A stretch of 64,000 nt of DNA from assembly GCF_012273015.1 (NCBI RefSeq), contig NZ_CP050954.1, positions 3,760,001 through 3,824,000 on the forward strand. Direction: 5' to 3'. Of the stretch, positions 16,836 to 26,295 are shown one piece after another (within the stretch, counting starts at the first letter, position 1; every line of letters begins with the position of its first letter). The stretch is from Hymenobacter sp. BT18. Its GTDB lineage: Bacteria > Bacteroidota > Bacteroidia > Cytophagales > Hymenobacteraceae. The notes beneath the pieces were generated by a model that saw only the letters and a program-made list of their open reading frames with translations, searched no databases and was not told the DNA's origin. A program made the position numbers and the translations under genes.

Positions 16836-17849
16836 ATGCCTGCTGCTGCGCTGCCCGCTTCCCTGCCCGATTTATTTACTGCATTCAATGGTCTCACGGT
16901 GCTTATCGTGGGCGACGTGATGATGGATGCCTACGTGTGGGGCAAGGCTGCGCGCCTCTCGCCCGAAGCCCCCGTGCCCGTGGTGAACGTGAGCCGGCAG
17001 GAGCAGCGCCTAGGCGGGGCAGCCAACGTGGCCCTGAATGTGCAAGCCCTGGGCGCAACGCCGCTGCTGTGCGCCGTGGTCGGCCAGGACCAGGGTGGCG
17101 ACCAGTTGCTGGACCTGCTACACGCCGGTGGCCTATCGGCTGAGGGAATGGTGCGCTCCACGCATCGTCCCACCACCGTGAAGCAGCGCATTCTGGCCCA
17201 AGGTCAGCAGCTGCTGCGCATCGACTCGGAAGTGGAAACCGACCTGAACGCTGAGGAAAACGCCGACCTTACCGCCCGCTTCCAGCTGCTGCTGCCTCGT
17301 GCCGATGTGGTCATCTTCGAGGACTACGACAAGGGTGTACTCAACGCGGAAAGCATCCGGCAGTTTATTTCCCTGGCCCGTGAGCAAGGTATTCCTACGG
17401 TCGTCGACCCCAAGAAGAAAAACTTCCTGGCTTACCAGCATTGCACCTTGTTCAAGCCCAACCTCAAGGAGCTGCGCGAGGGCCTCAAGCTGGATTTCAA
17501 CGACGCCGACCGGCCCAATTTTGAAGCGGCCGTAGAAAAGCTGCGCGAGGTGCTGCACCCCGAAATAGTGCTGGTCACCTTGTCGGAACGAGGGGTATTC
17601 GTGGAAAACGGCGAGCTGACCCGCACGTACATTCCCGCGCATCTGCGCACTATCTCCGATGTTTCGGGCGCCGGCGACACCGTTATTAGCATTGCGGCGC
17701 TGTGCGTGGCCCTAGGCCTGCCCGCGCCCGTTACGGCAGCGCTGGCGAACCTGGGTGGCGGCTTGGTGTGCGAGCAGGTAGGCGTAGTGCCCATCGAAAA
17801 GCAGCTGCTCCTGGCCGAAGCCCAGGAGAAAGGCCTGAAGCTGCAATAG
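16836..17849 (+). CDS. rfaE1: D-glycero-beta-D-manno-heptose-7-phosphate kinase (PfkB family)
   Basis: This 337-residue ribokinase-family enzyme should phosphorylate heptose 7-phosphate at C1 on the way to ADP-heptose for LPS core synthesis. Evidence: VLIVGDVMMDAYVWGKAAR with the RLSPEAPVPVV motif typical of HldE kinase domains, LGGAANVALNVQALGA, the DYDKGVLN segment, VVDPKKKNF, PNLKELREG, and the catalytic DVSGAGDTVIS signature. The ATG at 16836 follows a TACCTTTG element; the longer open frame upstream runs through a palindromic repeat. The nucleotidyltransferase half of bifunctional HldE is absent, so a separate RfaE2-type partner is expected elsewhere. Confidence 0.88.
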   Translation: MPAAALPASLPDLFTAFNGLTVLIVGDVMMDAYVWGKAARLSPEAPVPVVNVSRQEQRLGGAANVALNVQALGATPLLCAVVGQDQGGDQLLDLLHAGGLSAEGMVRSTHRPTTVKQRILAQGQQLLRIDSEVETDLNAEENADLTARFQLLLPRADVVIFEDYDKGVLNAESIRQFISLAREQGIPTVVDPKKKNFLAYQHCTLFKPNLKELREGLKLDFNDADRPNFEAAVEKLREVLHPEIVLVTLSERGVFVENGELTRTYIPAHLRTISDVSGAGDTVISIAALCVALGLPAPVTAALANLGGGLVCEQVGVVPIEKQLLLAEAQEKGLKLQ

Positions 17850-17912
17850 CTGATGTAGTACTTGCGAGCCGCAATAATCTACGCCCCGAGCAACGCCCTT
17901 AGCTCCAAAATG

Positions 17913-17953
17913 AGCAAAGCCCTTTCCCATACGCAATGGGAAAGGGCTTTGCT
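17913..17953. terminator. Bidirectional terminator between the heptose kinase gene and hemE
   Basis: Perfect 18-bp arms (17913-17930 and 17936-17953) flank a 5-nt ACGCA loop. It lies between the convergent ends of the kinase gene (plus) and hemE (minus) and can serve both. Confidence 0.85.
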
Positions 17954-17988
17954 GGTAAAAGGGCGTTTCGTACTGCGCAGAGGACGAG

Positions 17989-19035
17989 TTAAATCTGCCC
18001 TTCGCGGGCCAGGGTGCTGAACTCCTTTACAGTTTCGATGAACACCTTCACGTTGTCGGGGTTGGTGTCGGGGTACACGCCGTGGCCCAGGTTGGCAATG
18101 TGGCGCTGGGGCCCGAAGCGGCGCAGCATCTGGATGGTGGCGTGCTGCACCTGTTCCGGCGTCCCGTAGAGGGCGCAGGGGTCGAGGTTGCCTTGCAGGG
18201 TTTTGCTTTCGCCCACCACGGCACGCACGGTCTGCGGGTCCTCGTTCCAATCCAGCCCGATGGTACGGCAGGGCAGCGTGGCAAACTCGGGCACGGCAAA
18301 AAAAGCGCCCTTGGCAAATACCGTTACCGGCACGCCGGGCAGGGCCTCGCAGATTTCGCGGATGTAGCGCGTGCTGAACTCGTGGTAGTGGTGGGGAGGC
18401 AGAATACCCGCCCAGGAGTCGAACACCTGAATGAGGTTGGCACCCGCTTCCACCTGCGCCTGCAGGTAGGCAATGGTCGTGGCCGTAATCTTGCGCAGCA
18501 GCTCGTGGGCCAGAGCTGGCTCGGTGTAAAGCAGGCGGCGGGCTTTGCTGAAGGTTTTGGAGCCGTGGCCCTCCACCATGTAGGCCAGAATCGTCCAGGG
18601 GGCGCCGGCAAAACCGATGAGCGGAACGCGTCCGTTGAGGCCGCGCTTGGTTACGCGGATGGCTTCCAGCACGTAGCCCAGGTGCTCCTCAGGGTCGGCG
18701 ATGCGCATGCGGGCCACGTCGTGCGCGTTCTGGATGGTTTCGGGAAACAGCGGGCCGCGGGCTTCCACCATCTCATAGGTGAGGCCCATGGCTTCGGGCA
18801 CCACCAGAATATCAGAGAAGATGATGGCCGCGTCTACATCCAGGGCATCGACGGGCTGAATGGTTACTTCGGCGGCCAACTCGGGCGTTTCGACTAGTTC
18901 CTTGAAGCCGCTCAGGCGGCCCCGCAGGGCGCGGTACTGGGGCAGGATGCGGCCCGCCTGGCGCATCAGCCACACGGGGGTACGTTCGGTATCTTCGCCG
19001 CGGGCGGCACGGAGCAGGAGGTCGTTCTTCAGCAT
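17989..19035 (-). CDS. hemE: Uroporphyrinogen decarboxylase
   Basis: This 348-residue HemE removes four acetate carboxyls from uroporphyrinogen III to give coproporphyrinogen III in haem synthesis (cytoplasmic). The family hallmark [11 protein letters not shown] lies near residue 25, followed by the catalytic-Asp segment [14 protein letters not shown], the [13 protein letters not shown] motif, QVFDSWAG and the C-terminal [10 protein letters not shown]. The ATG at 19033-19035 gives the standard N-terminus [14 protein letters not shown]; longer open frame upstream is not HemE-like. A TACCTTTG -7 element lies 8 bp before the ATG on the minus strand. It is convergent with the heptose kinase gene. 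Confidence 0.97.
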   Translation of the reverse strand: MLKNDLLLRAARGEDTERTPVWLMRQAGRILPQYRALRGRLSGFKELVETPELAAEVTIQPVDALDVDAAIIFSDILVVPEAMGLTYEMVEARGPLFPETIQNAHDVARMRIADPEEHLGYVLEAIRVTKRGLNGRVPLIGFAGAPWTILAYMVEGHGSKTFSKARRLLYTEPALAHELLRKITATTIAYLQAQVEAGANLIQVFDSWAGILPPHHYHEFSTRYIREICEALPGVPVTVFAKGAFFAVPEFATLPCRTIGLDWNEDPQTVRAVVGESKTLQGNLDPCALYGTPEQVQHATIQMLRRFGPQRHIANLGHGVYPDTNPDNVKVFIETVKEFSTLAREGQI

Positions 19036-19043
19036 AATCGGGG

Positions 19044-19051
19044 CAAAGGTA
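19044..19051 (-). promoter_or_regulatory. -7 element of hemE
   Basis: On the minus strand TACCTTTG ends 8 bp before the hemE ATG, predicting a leader of only a few bases. The -33 position shows TTCA rather than TTTG. Confidence 0.55.
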
Positions 19052-19117
19052 CAAAGGGGGAATGAGTGGGTGAAGGCGCGGTGTTGATGTTCGCGCTTTC
19101 GCCCACTCATTCTGCCT

Positions 19118-19744
19118 TTAATGCGTAAGCCCCGGAAACAACGCCTTGATGGCCGTAGCCAGAAAATTGACCCCAATGGCCAGCGTGATAAAGCCCATAA
19201 TGCGCGCCAGGGCTGCCATACCCGGACGCCCCAGAAACCGTGTGAGCCGCAGCGACGACATAAGAATGATATAGGCCGCTAGTGCCACTAGCACAAACCC
19301 GAGGATGATAAACCCCATATCGAGGTAGGAGAGGTGCCCGGCAAACAGGCCAATGCACACGGCCATGGACCCCGGCCCCGAGAGCATAGGCATGGCCAGC
19401 GGGGTAAACGAAATATCGTTTTTATGCATGCTTTCCTCCAATGTGGCGTCCGAAACCTTGGCGCGGTTGCCACCAGGCGTGAGCAGGTCGAAGGCGGAGC
19501 GCATGAGCAGAATGCCGCCCGCAATGCGCAGGTGGTGGATGTTGATGCCAAAGAAATTGAGCACGTACTGCCCCGCGAAAAATGACACGGTAAGCACCGC
19601 AATCATGTACAGGCAGGCCTTCAGGCCGATGTTGGCGCGCTCCTGGGGCGTGTCGCCCTCCGTGAGCGTGAGGAATACCGGCATGGCCCCGAAGGGGTTC
19701 ACAACGGAGAACAAGGTAGTGAAGGTGGCGAGCAGGATTTCCAT
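19118..19744 (-). CDS. MarC family integral membrane protein
   Basis: The start at 19742-19744 gives 208 residues ([20 protein letters not shown]), the usual MarC length. Six hydrophobic segments are visible, with the family motif [15 protein letters not shown] in the first and a repeat-like counterpart in the second half ([17 protein letters not shown]). MarC proteins are inner-membrane proteins of unknown transport function; a former link to multiple antibiotic resistance in E. coli was not upheld. A well-spaced promoter (TTTG, 18 bp, TACCTTTG) lies 28 bp upstream on the minus strand. Confidence 0.93.
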   Translation of the reverse strand: MEILLATFTTLFSVVNPFGAMPVFLTLTEGDTPQERANIGLKACLYMIAVLTVSFFAGQYVLNFFGINIHHLRIAGGILLMRSAFDLLTPGGNRAKVSDATLEESMHKNDISFTPLAMPMLSGPGSMAVCIGLFAGHLSYLDMGFIILGFVLVALAAYIILMSSLRLTRFLGRPGMAALARIMGFITLAIGVNFLATAIKALFPGLTH

Positions 19745-19772
19745 GGGCGGCGCGCGGGAAGCAGGGGCAAGC

Positions 19773-19802
19773 CAAAGGTACGAGCCTTTGAGAATCAGCA
19801 AA
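19773..19802 (-). promoter_or_regulatory. Promoter of the MarC-family gene
   Basis: On the minus strand TTTG (19802-19799) is followed after 18 bp by TACCTTTG (19780-19773). Spacing and both elements fit the Bacteroidota primary sigma consensus. Confidence 0.7.
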
Positions 19803-19898
19803 GAGGAAAAATGCTATGTTTAAGGAGCCAACCACCGCGCCCACGGCGCGTAGAACCGCGCAAGCAGGTTGAGCTTTCCTATTTCCGTTCTTGTGTCC

Positions 19899-20459
19899 AT
19901 GACTACTTTACCCCCCGCGCCCTCGGGCACTGACTCGCCCGCCACGCCCGATGCTACGCCCATTGTGGGCATTATCATGGGTTCCCAATCCGATTTGAAG
20001 GTGATGAACGGGGCATCCGAGTTGCTGCGGCAGTTTGGGGTGCCTTTCGAAATGACACTCGTGTCGGCCCACCGCACGCCCCACCGCTTAGTAGAATATG
20101 CCGAAACCGCCCGCAAGCGTGGCTTGCGGGTTATCATTGCTGGGGGAGGAGGGGCCGCCCACCTGCCGGGCATGGTAGCCGCCTTCACCACGCTGCCCGT
20201 GATTGGGGTACCTATCAACTCCACTACGTCTATTCGTGGGCTCGACTCGGTGCTGTCAATGGTGCAAATGCCGGCGGGGGTGCCCGTGGCTACGGTTTCT
20301 ATTGATGGGGCCCCCAACGCCGCCGTGCTGGCCACCCAAATTCTGGGCCTGAGCAATGCCCGCCTGGCCGATGTCCTGGAAAAGTACCGAACCTCGCTCA
20401 AGGATAAGGTGATGCGCACCATCGACGAGCTGCGTAAAGGCGGGTTCAGCGACGATTGA
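19899..20459 (+). CDS. purE: 5-(carboxyamino)imidazole ribonucleotide mutase
   Basis: This 186-residue class I PurE converts N5-CAIR to CAIR in purine synthesis. The signature VGIIMGSQSDLKVMNGASELL is followed by the catalytic-His segment SAHRTPHRLVEYA, the glycine-rich VIIAGGGGAAHLPGM loop and GVPINS. The ATG at 19899 follows a non-ATG extension (TTG at 19869) and gives a 20-odd-residue Pro/Thr-rich leader before the fold, slightly longer than usual. PurK, normally its partner, is not in the window. The gene stands alone between marC (divergent) and the EEP gene. Confidence 0.96.
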   Translation: MTTLPPAPSGTDSPATPDATPIVGIIMGSQSDLKVMNGASELLRQFGVPFEMTLVSAHRTPHRLVEYAETARKRGLRVIIAGGGGAAHLPGMVAAFTTLPVIGVPINSTTSIRGLDSVLSMVQMPAGVPVATVSIDGAPNAAVLATQILGLSNARLADVLEKYRTSLKDKVMRTIDELRKGGFSDD

Positions 20460-20565
20460 TCCGGCGAAACTCGTCTTTTTCCGGTATGCTAAACCCCGTA
20501 ACGGGGCTCTAGCGTACAAAACTTCCCACCCCATTCCGCTCCCCGCAGTGCCCGATTTTAGCGCT

Positions 20566-21717
20566 ATGCCTGTTTGGCTGATTATTCTTCACGGTCTGGC
20601 GCTGCTGCTCGCAGTGGCCGCCGTGGTGGCTACGTTGCTGCCCTTGCTGCGCCAAACGGCGTGGTGGATTCGCGTGTGCGACTTCCCCCGCCTGCAGATT
20701 GTGGGCGTTACGATGTTGGTGCTGGCTACCGGCCTCGTGCTGGGCTGGCACCAGCTGCCCGGCTATTGGGGCCTCACGCTGCTGGGCATGCTGGCCGTTG
20801 TCGTGGTCTACCAGCTGATTCGCATCATGCCCTATACCCGCCTGGTGCGCAAGCAGGTGGGCGACAGCACCGCCAAAGCCAGCCAGGGCCACCTGAGCCT
20901 GGTGATGATGAACGTATTGCAGTTTAATAAGCAAGGAGCCCGGGCCCTGGCCGTGATTCAGGAAATGGACCCCGATATTATTATGGCCGTGGAAACCGAC
21001 CAGTGGTGGCTGGACCAGCTGCGGCCCCTGGAGAAAACGCACCCCTACACCTGCCACGAGCCTCTCGACAACACCTACGGCCTGTTGTTTTTCTCGCGCC
21101 TGCCCCTGGAAAACTGTCAGATCAAGTACCTGCTCGACGACGATATTCCGTCCATTCACACCTACGTGGACCTGCCCGGCACCAAAACCCGGGTGCGCAT
21201 CTACGGATTGCACCCCAAACCGCCGGCGCCCCAGGAATCCAAAACCAGCACCAAGCGCGACGCTGAGCTGCTGCTGGTAGGCAAAGAAATTGACCGTCGC
21301 GACGAGCCGACCATCGTGTTCGGGGACATGAACGACGTGGCTTGGTCGCACACCTCCGAGCTGTTCCGCCGCATCAGCGGGCTGCTCGACCCGCGCGTGG
21401 GCCGCGGCCTGCTGCCCACGTTCCACGCCGACTACCGCCTCATGCGCTGGCCCCTCGACCACGTGTTTGTGTCGCCCCATTTCAAGGTAGATGATATGGA
21501 GCGTCTGCCGTACGTGGGCTCCGACCATTTCCCCATCTATATCAAGCTCAGCTACGAACCCGCGCACAAAGTCATTCAGGAAGCAAACGCGGAGGAAGCC
21601 GACGCCAGCGACCATGAAGAAGCCCTGGAGAAAATAAAGGAAGGCTTCGAAGAGGAAAACGAGGAGGAAGAAGACGAGGCTACCAATCCCCAGCCCAAGA
21701 AAGAGCTGACGACGTAG
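20566..21717 (+). CDS. Membrane-anchored endonuclease/exonuclease/phosphatase (EEP) family protein
   Basis: This product of about 383 residues (an upstream GTG at 20548 would add six) has three N-terminal membrane segments (about residues 4-90) and a DNase I-like EEP domain. Catalytic landmarks are visible: MMNVLQFNK (Asn), IMAVETDQWW (metal Glu), YGLHPKPPAP (His), VFGDMNDVAWS (Asp/Asn pair) and GSDHFPIYI (Asp-His). The last about 45 residues are strongly acidic (EEENEEEED-type run) and probably disordered. The fold covers nucleases, phosphodiesterases and lipid phosphatases; membrane anchoring makes an extracytoplasmic substrate plausible, but this is not shown by sequence. Confidence 0.88.
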   Translation: MPVWLIILHGLALLLAVAAVVATLLPLLRQTAWWIRVCDFPRLQIVGVTMLVLATGLVLGWHQLPGYWGLTLLGMLAVVVVYQLIRIMPYTRLVRKQVGDSTAKASQGHLSLVMMNVLQFNKQGARALAVIQEMDPDIIMAVETDQWWLDQLRPLEKTHPYTCHEPLDNTYGLLFFSRLPLENCQIKYLLDDDIPSIHTYVDLPGTKTRVRIYGLHPKPPAPQESKTSTKRDAELLLVGKEIDRRDEPTIVFGDMNDVAWSHTSELFRRISGLLDPRVGRGLLPTFHADYRLMRWPLDHVFVSPHFKVDDMERLPYVGSDHFPIYIKLSYEPAHKVIQEANAEEADASDHEEALEKIKEGFEEENEEEEDEATNPQPKKELTT

Positions 21718-21757
21718 CCCGCTCGCAGCGCCTGTGCTTTGCTTAGGATGACGCGCG

Positions 21758-22864
21758 TTATTTCGGCTGAAACGCCCGTATTGCGTGGGCAACTTCCGCT
21801 ACCTGTGCTGCTGTCATACCGGGCCAGAGCGGAAGGCTAAGGCAGGTGGCGGCCAGCTGTTCGGCAAGAGGGAACTGCCCTTTGGCAAACCCCAGGTGCT
21901 GGTAAGCCGGCTGCAGATGCGGGGGCACCGGGTAATGCACCGCCGTGCCGATTCCGTGGGCCGCGAGGTGCTGCTGCAGCGCATCCCGGTGCGGCGTGTG
22001 CACTACGAAGAGGTGGTAGACGTGGGAGGAGGTAGCCAACTGCTCGGGCAACTGCAGCCACGGAATACCCGCCAGGTGGTTATTGTACCAGGCGGCCAGC
22101 TGCTGGCGCTCCAGAGTCCAGCGGGGTAAGAGAGGGAGTTTTACGCGCAAGATGGCGGCCTGCAGCTCATCTAACCGGGCATTCTGGCCAATGACTTCGT
22201 TCTGGTATTTCTGGCGGGAACCGTAATTGCGCAACACGCGCAGCTGCCCGGCCAAGGCAGTGTCGTTGGTGGTAAGGGCGCCGGCGTCGCCGAGGGCGCC
22301 GAGGTTCTTGGTGGGGTAGAAGCTGGTGGCGTTCAGGTGCCCAAAAGACCCGGTAAGCTGGCCGTAGCTGGTAGCGCCGTGGGCCTGGGCATTGTCTTCC
22401 ACCACCCACAAGCCGTGTGCCTGCGCTACCTGCATAATGGCGGCCATATCACAGGCCTGGCCATAAAGATGCACGGGCATAATGGCACGGGTCCGCGGCG
22501 TAATGGCGGCGGCCAGCCGCGCCGGGTCAAGGTTGCTGGTAGCCGCGTCGGGTTCTACCGGCACGATGGTGGCGCCCACGTACGATACGGCCAGCCAGGT
22601 AGCTACGTACGCGTTGCTGGGTACCAGCACTTCGTCGCCGGGACCGATTCCCAGGGCCAGCAGCGCCAGGTGCAGAGCCGCCAGACCGCTGCTCACGCCC
22701 ACGCAGTGCGCCGTATGGGTGAAAGCGGCGTACTCTGCCTCAAAGGCCCGCACTTCCTCACCCAGCACATACCACTCCGAGTCGAAGACCCGGGCCATGG
22801 CTTCGAGCGTGGCGGCCCGGATCTGTTGGTTCTGGGTAGTGAAGGAAAAAAAAGGAACGGGCAT
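21758..22864 (-). CDS. DegT/DnrJ/EryC1/StrS family sugar aminotransferase
   Basis: This 368-residue PLP enzyme probably aminates a nucleotide-linked keto-sugar for surface polysaccharide. Seen: SEWYVLGEEVRAFEAEYAA, the SSGLAALHLALLALGIGPGDEV cofactor loop, PVHLYGQACDM, the VVEDNAQAHGA Asp, and the Schiff-base Lys in TSFYPTKNLGALGDAGA, which is the FdtB/QdtB-like form of this motif. The C-terminal HYPVPPHLQPAY and LSLPLWPGM are also typical. The neighbouring FAD monooxygenase gene is on the same strand, 48 bp upstream. No sugar-nucleotide synthesis genes adjoin it, so the substrate is open. Confidence 0.92.
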   Translation of the reverse strand: MPVPFFSFTTQNQQIRAATLEAMARVFDSEWYVLGEEVRAFEAEYAAFTHTAHCVGVSSGLAALHLALLALGIGPGDEVLVPSNAYVATWLAVSYVGATIVPVEPDAATSNLDPARLAAAITPRTRAIMPVHLYGQACDMAAIMQVAQAHGLWVVEDNAQAHGATSYGQLTGSFGHLNATSFYPTKNLGALGDAGALTTNDTALAGQLRVLRNYGSRQKYQNEVIGQNARLDELQAAILRVKLPLLPRWTLERQQLAAWYNNHLAGIPWLQLPEQLATSSHVYHLFVVHTPHRDALQQHLAAHGIGTAVHYPVPPHLQPAYQHLGFAKGQFPLAEQLAATCLSLPLWPGMTAAQVAEVAHAIRAFQPK

Positions 22865-22912
22865 AAGAGGCAGGACCGGGAAACTACAACCGCAAGGTAG
22901 TACGCACCGGGC

Positions 22913-24061
22913 CTACTCTCCGCCTTCGTACAGAAAGGCCATTTGGCGGGTGTTGAGGCTGCTGGGCAAACTCCGCATAGCCACATTGCGCAGCTTTATC
23001 AGCAAGGGGTTACTCAGGTGCGCCGCTTTCCCCAGCTGCCACGACTGCTCCACGATGCGCGTGGTGCGGGGGCGGCGGCGCTGGTCGAACTGCTGAAAGG
23101 CGGCCGGCAGGTCAGGAGTAGCGTGCAGGCAGCGGGCGAGAGAGGCGGCATCTTCCACGGCCTGGCCCGCGCCCTGGCCCATGTTGGGCGTCGTCGCGTG
23201 GGCGGCGTCGCCAATGAGCAGCACCCGGCCAAAGTGAAAGTGCGGCAGGGGCTTCAGGTCCAGAATGTCGCCCCACACCAGCTGCTCATCGGTACTTAAA
23301 GCCAGCAGCTGCGGAATGGGCGCGTGGAAGCTCGCAAAGTGCTGTTGCAGGTCGCTCATGCGGAATGCTTTGAAGGGCGCATGATTCGCCTCCGGGCTGT
23401 TGATGCAGGCAAACCAGTACACCTGCCCGTTGCCCAACGGCACCATGCCGAAGCGGCCCGTGCGCCCCCAGGTTTCAGTGGTTTCACCCGCTGTAAGGCC
23501 CAGGGACGATGCCTGCACCACGCTGCGCCAGCAGGTGTACCCCGCGTAGCGCGGATGACTGCCGGGCAGTAGCTGCAGCCGCACCCGCGACCGGATGCCG
23601 TCGGCACCAATAAGGGCGTCGGCCGTCGTCTGGGTGCCGTCCTCGAAATAAGCCGTGACCTGCGCATCGTGCTGCTCAAACCGGGCGAGGCGCTTGCCCA
23701 GGTGTACGCAGTCAGCGGGCAGGGCCGCCAGCAGGACTTGCTGCAGCGAAGCCCGATGAATGGCGAGGTTGTCATAGCCCAGCCGATCCGTGAAGGGGCG
23801 GGTATCTACCGTGTTGAGGGGTTTCCCATTCTCCTCCAGCAGGCCGATGCCCGTGAGCGGAAAGCCCTGAGCCTGCACGGCCGCGTGGAGCCCCATTTGG
23901 GCCAGGGCCCGCATGGCATTGGCCCCCAGCACTACGCCGGCGCCCACCTCCCGTAGGGCCGGCGCCGCTTCAAACACTTGCACTTGGTGTCCTGCTTGTA
24001 GCAAGGCTTGGGCTGTGGCCAAGCCTGCAATACCGCCACCGATGATGAGAAAGTTAGCCAT
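22913..24061 (-). CDS. FAD-dependent monooxygenase (aromatic hydroxylase type)
   Basis: The start at 24059-24061 gives 382 residues and places the FAD-binding MANFLIIGGGIAGLATAQAL at the N-terminus. Other family motifs: the DG motif ALIGADGIRSRVR (about residue 155) and the GD motif VLLIGDAAHATTPNMGQGAGQAVEDA (about 285), both shared with p-hydroxybenzoate hydroxylase-like enzymes. Such enzymes hydroxylate aromatic or related substrates with NAD(P)H and oxygen. The gene has a clean promoter (TTTG, 18 bp, TACCTTTG). Nothing nearby indicates the substrate; members also act on tetracyclines, but no such claim is made here. Confidence 0.92.
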   Translation of the reverse strand: MANFLIIGGGIAGLATAQALLQAGHQVQVFEAAPALREVGAGVVLGANAMRALAQMGLHAAVQAQGFPLTGIGLLEENGKPLNTVDTRPFTDRLGYDNLAIHRASLQQVLLAALPADCVHLGKRLARFEQHDAQVTAYFEDGTQTTADALIGADGIRSRVRLQLLPGSHPRYAGYTCWRSVVQASSLGLTAGETTETWGRTGRFGMVPLGNGQVYWFACINSPEANHAPFKAFRMSDLQQHFASFHAPIPQLLALSTDEQLVWGDILDLKPLPHFHFGRVLLIGDAAHATTPNMGQGAGQAVEDAASLARCLHATPDLPAAFQQFDQRRRPRTTRIVEQSWQLGKAAHLSNPLLIKLRNVAMRSLPSSLNTRQMAFLYEGGE

Positions 24062-24086
24062 AGAAACGCGGATAGTTGGTGCGGCC

Positions 24087-24116
24087 CAAAGGTAGCGGCG
24101 GAATGGTTTCGGCAAA
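24087..24116 (-). promoter_or_regulatory. Promoter of the FAD monooxygenase gene
   Basis: On the minus strand TTTG (24116-24113), 18 bp, then TACCTTTG (24094-24087), 25 bp before the ATG. Elements and spacing are the same as at the marC promoter. Confidence 0.7.
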
Positions 24117-24132
24117 GGCCAGGCGGTGTTAT

Positions 24133-24273
24133 GAACGTCATTTCGAGCTTGCCGAGGAATCTTGCGTGCTGATGTTGCGGTGGTAATTACTACACTAGCG
24201 AGATTCCTCGGCAAGCTCGGAATGACGTCCTAGTGTCAGCACGCGAGATGCTTCGCTCCGCTCTGCATGACGT
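24133..24273. repeat. REP-like palindrome, GAACGTCATTCCGAGC family (copy 2, with a third partial arm)
   Basis: The left arm (24133-24176) and right arm (24198-24230) form a long stem with the family motifs CGAGCTTGCCGAGGAATCT and ATGACGTC. A third partial arm (about 24233-24273, GTGTCAGCACGCGAGATGC type) follows, as if a second unit had been inserted and decayed. It fills the space between the monooxygenase promoter and the dnaK terminator. Confidence 0.8.
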
Positions 24274-24293
24274 GCTGGAAAACGCCCAGACGC

Positions 24294-24328
24294 AAAAAGG
24301 CCCGGCAGATATTCTGCCGGGCCTTTTT
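24294..24328 (-). terminator. Terminator of dnaK
   Basis: Perfect 16-bp arms AAAAAGGCCCGGCAGA (24294-24309) and its complement (24313-24328) with a 3-nt loop; on the minus strand the stem runs into TTTTT. It is 18 bp beyond the dnaK stop. Confidence 0.9.
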
Positions 24329-24345
24329 TAACTCAAATCAGCCGA

Positions 24346-26295
24346 TTACTTCTGGCCGTCTACTTCTTCGTAGTCCACGTCGGTCACGTTGTCGTGGCCG
24401 GCACCCGATTGGCCGTTGCCGCCGGGCTGCTGACCGGCACCGCCGAAGGGGTTGCCACCTTCGGCGCCGGGCTGACCTGCGGGGCCGCTCTGGGCGTACA
24501 TTTCCTGCGAGGCAGCCTGCCAAGCCGCGTTGATGGCGGCCATAGCCGTATCAATCTGACCGAGGTCTTTGCTCTCGTGGGCTTTCTTGAGGTCGGCCAG
24601 AGCGTTTTCTACGGCCGTTTTGTTGCCGCCGCTCAGCTTGTCGCCGTACTCCTGCAGCTGCTTCTCGGTCTGGAAGATCATCGAGTCGGCCTGGTTGACT
24701 TTCTCGATTTTCTCGCGCTCGGCCTTGTCAGCTTCGGCGTTGGCCTGGGCTTCCTGGCGCATGCGCTCAATGTCGGCGTCCGAGAGGCCGGAAGAAGCTT
24801 CGATGCGGATTTTCTGCTCTTTGCCGGTGCCTTTATCCTTGGCCGTTACATGCAGAATGCCGTTGGCATCAATGTCGAAGGTTACTTCGATCTGCGGAAC
24901 GCCGCGGGGTGCTGGCGGAATCGAGTCGAGGTGGAACTTGCCAATGGTGCGGTTCTGCGAAGCCATGGGCCGCTCGCCCTGCAGCACGTGGATTTCCACG
25001 GAAGGCTGGTTGTCGGAAGCCGTCGAGAAGGTCTCAGACTTCTTGGTCGGAATCGTGGTGTTCGACTCGATGAGCTTGGTCATCACGCCGCCCATCGTTT
25101 CGATACCCAGCGAAAGCGGGGTCACGTCGAGCAGCAACACGTCCTTCACCTCACCGGTGAGTACACCGCCCTGGATGGCCGCGCCCACAGCCACTACTTC
25201 GTCGGGGTTTACACCCTTGGAAGGCTTCTTGCCGAAGAACTTCTCCACTTCTTCCTGGATGCGCGGAATACGGGTCGAGCCACCTACCAGAATCACGTCG
25301 TTGATGTCGGAAGTGCTCAGGCCAGCATCCTGCAGGGCTTTCTTCACCGGCTCCATCGAGCGACGAATCAGCGAGTCGGCCAACTGCTCAAACTTCGAGC
25401 GGCTCAGCTTCACCACCAGGTGCTTGGGGCCCGAGGCCGTAGCGGTGATGTAAGGAAGGTTGATTTCGGTTTCCGTCGAAGAAGACAGCTCTACTTTGGC
25501 TTTCTCCGCAGCTTCCTTCAGGCGCTGCAGGGCCATAGCATCCTTGCGCAGGTCGAGGCCTTCGTTTTCAGAAGAGAAAGTTTCCGCAAGGAAGTTGATG
25601 ATAACCTGGTCGAAGTCGTCGCCGCCGAGGTGGGTGTCACCGTTGGTGCTCAGTACTTCGAATACGCCGTTGTCCAGCTCCAGAATCGAAATATCGAACG
25701 TACCACCGCCGAGGTCATACACGGCTACTTTGTGGTTCGAGTGGTCTTTGTCGAGGCCGTAAGCCAGAGCGGCGGCCGTAGGCTCGTTGATAATGCGCTT
25801 CACATCGAGGCCGGCAATAGCACCGGCTTCTTTGGTGGCCTGGCGCTGGGCGTCGTTGAAGTAGGCGGGCACCGTAATCACGGCTTCCGTTACGGGCTGG
25901 CCGAGGTAATCTTCGGCGGTCTGCTTCATTTTCTGCAGAACCATAGCCGAAATTTCCTGGGGCGTGTACTGCCGGTCGCCGATTTTCACGCCAACCGTGT
26001 TGTTGGAGCCGCTGCCCAGGGCGTAGGCCACGTGCTTGGCTTCTTCGGAAACCTCCGAGAAGTTGCGGCCCATAAAACGCTTGATCGACTGAATGGTGTT
26101 ATGCGGGTTGGTAATGGCCTGACGCTTAGCCGGGTCACCTACTTTACGCTCGCCTTTACCGTTGTCGAGGAAGGCTACAATCGACGGAGTCGTGCGGCGG
26201 CCTTCGCTGTTTGGAATCACCACCGGCTCGTTGCCTTCCATTACGGCCACGCAGGAGTTGGTGGTGCCGAGGTCAATACCAATTATTTTTCCCAT
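24346..26295 (-). CDS. dnaK: Molecular chaperone DnaK (Hsp70)
   Basis: This 649-residue full-length Hsp70 folds and protects proteins with DnaJ and GrpE. N-terminal ATPase motifs are present: [52 protein letters not shown] and [15 protein letters not shown]. The linker and substrate domain follow ([32 protein letters not shown]), and a Gly/Gln-rich tail ends in [11 protein letters not shown], the usual Bacteroidota ending. DnaJ and GrpE genes are not adjacent. Upstream, a TGACA-N3-TGTCA palindrome lies at 26405-26417, about 110 bp before the ATG. No CIRCE element is seen. Confidence 0.98.
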   Translation of the reverse strand: MGKIIGIDLGTTNSCVAVMEGNEPVVIPNSEGRRTTPSIVAFLDNGKGERKVGDPAKRQAITNPHNTIQSIKRFMGRNFSEVSEEAKHVAYALGSGSNNTVGVKIGDRQYTPQEISAMVLQKMKQTAEDYLGQPVTEAVITVPAYFNDAQRQATKEAGAIAGLDVKRIINEPTAAALAYGLDKDHSNHKVAVYDLGGGTFDISILELDNGVFEVLSTNGDTHLGGDDFDQVIINFLAETFSSENEGLDLRKDAMALQRLKEAAEKAKVELSSSTETEINLPYITATASGPKHLVVKLSRSKFEQLADSLIRRSMEPVKKALQDAGLSTSDINDVILVGGSTRIPRIQEEVEKFFGKKPSKGVNPDEVVAVGAAIQGGVLTGEVKDVLLLDVTPLSLGIETMGGVMTKLIESNTTIPTKKSETFSTASDNQPSVEIHVLQGERPMASQNRTIGKFHLDSIPPAPRGVPQIEVTFDIDANGILHVTAKDKGTGKEQKIRIEASSGLSDADIERMRQEAQANAEADKAEREKIEKVNQADSMIFQTEKQLQEYGDKLSGGNKTAVENALADLKKAHESKDLGQIDTAMAAINAAWQAASQEMYAQSGPAGQPGAEGGNPFGGAGQQPGGNGQSGAGHDNVTDVDYEEVDGQK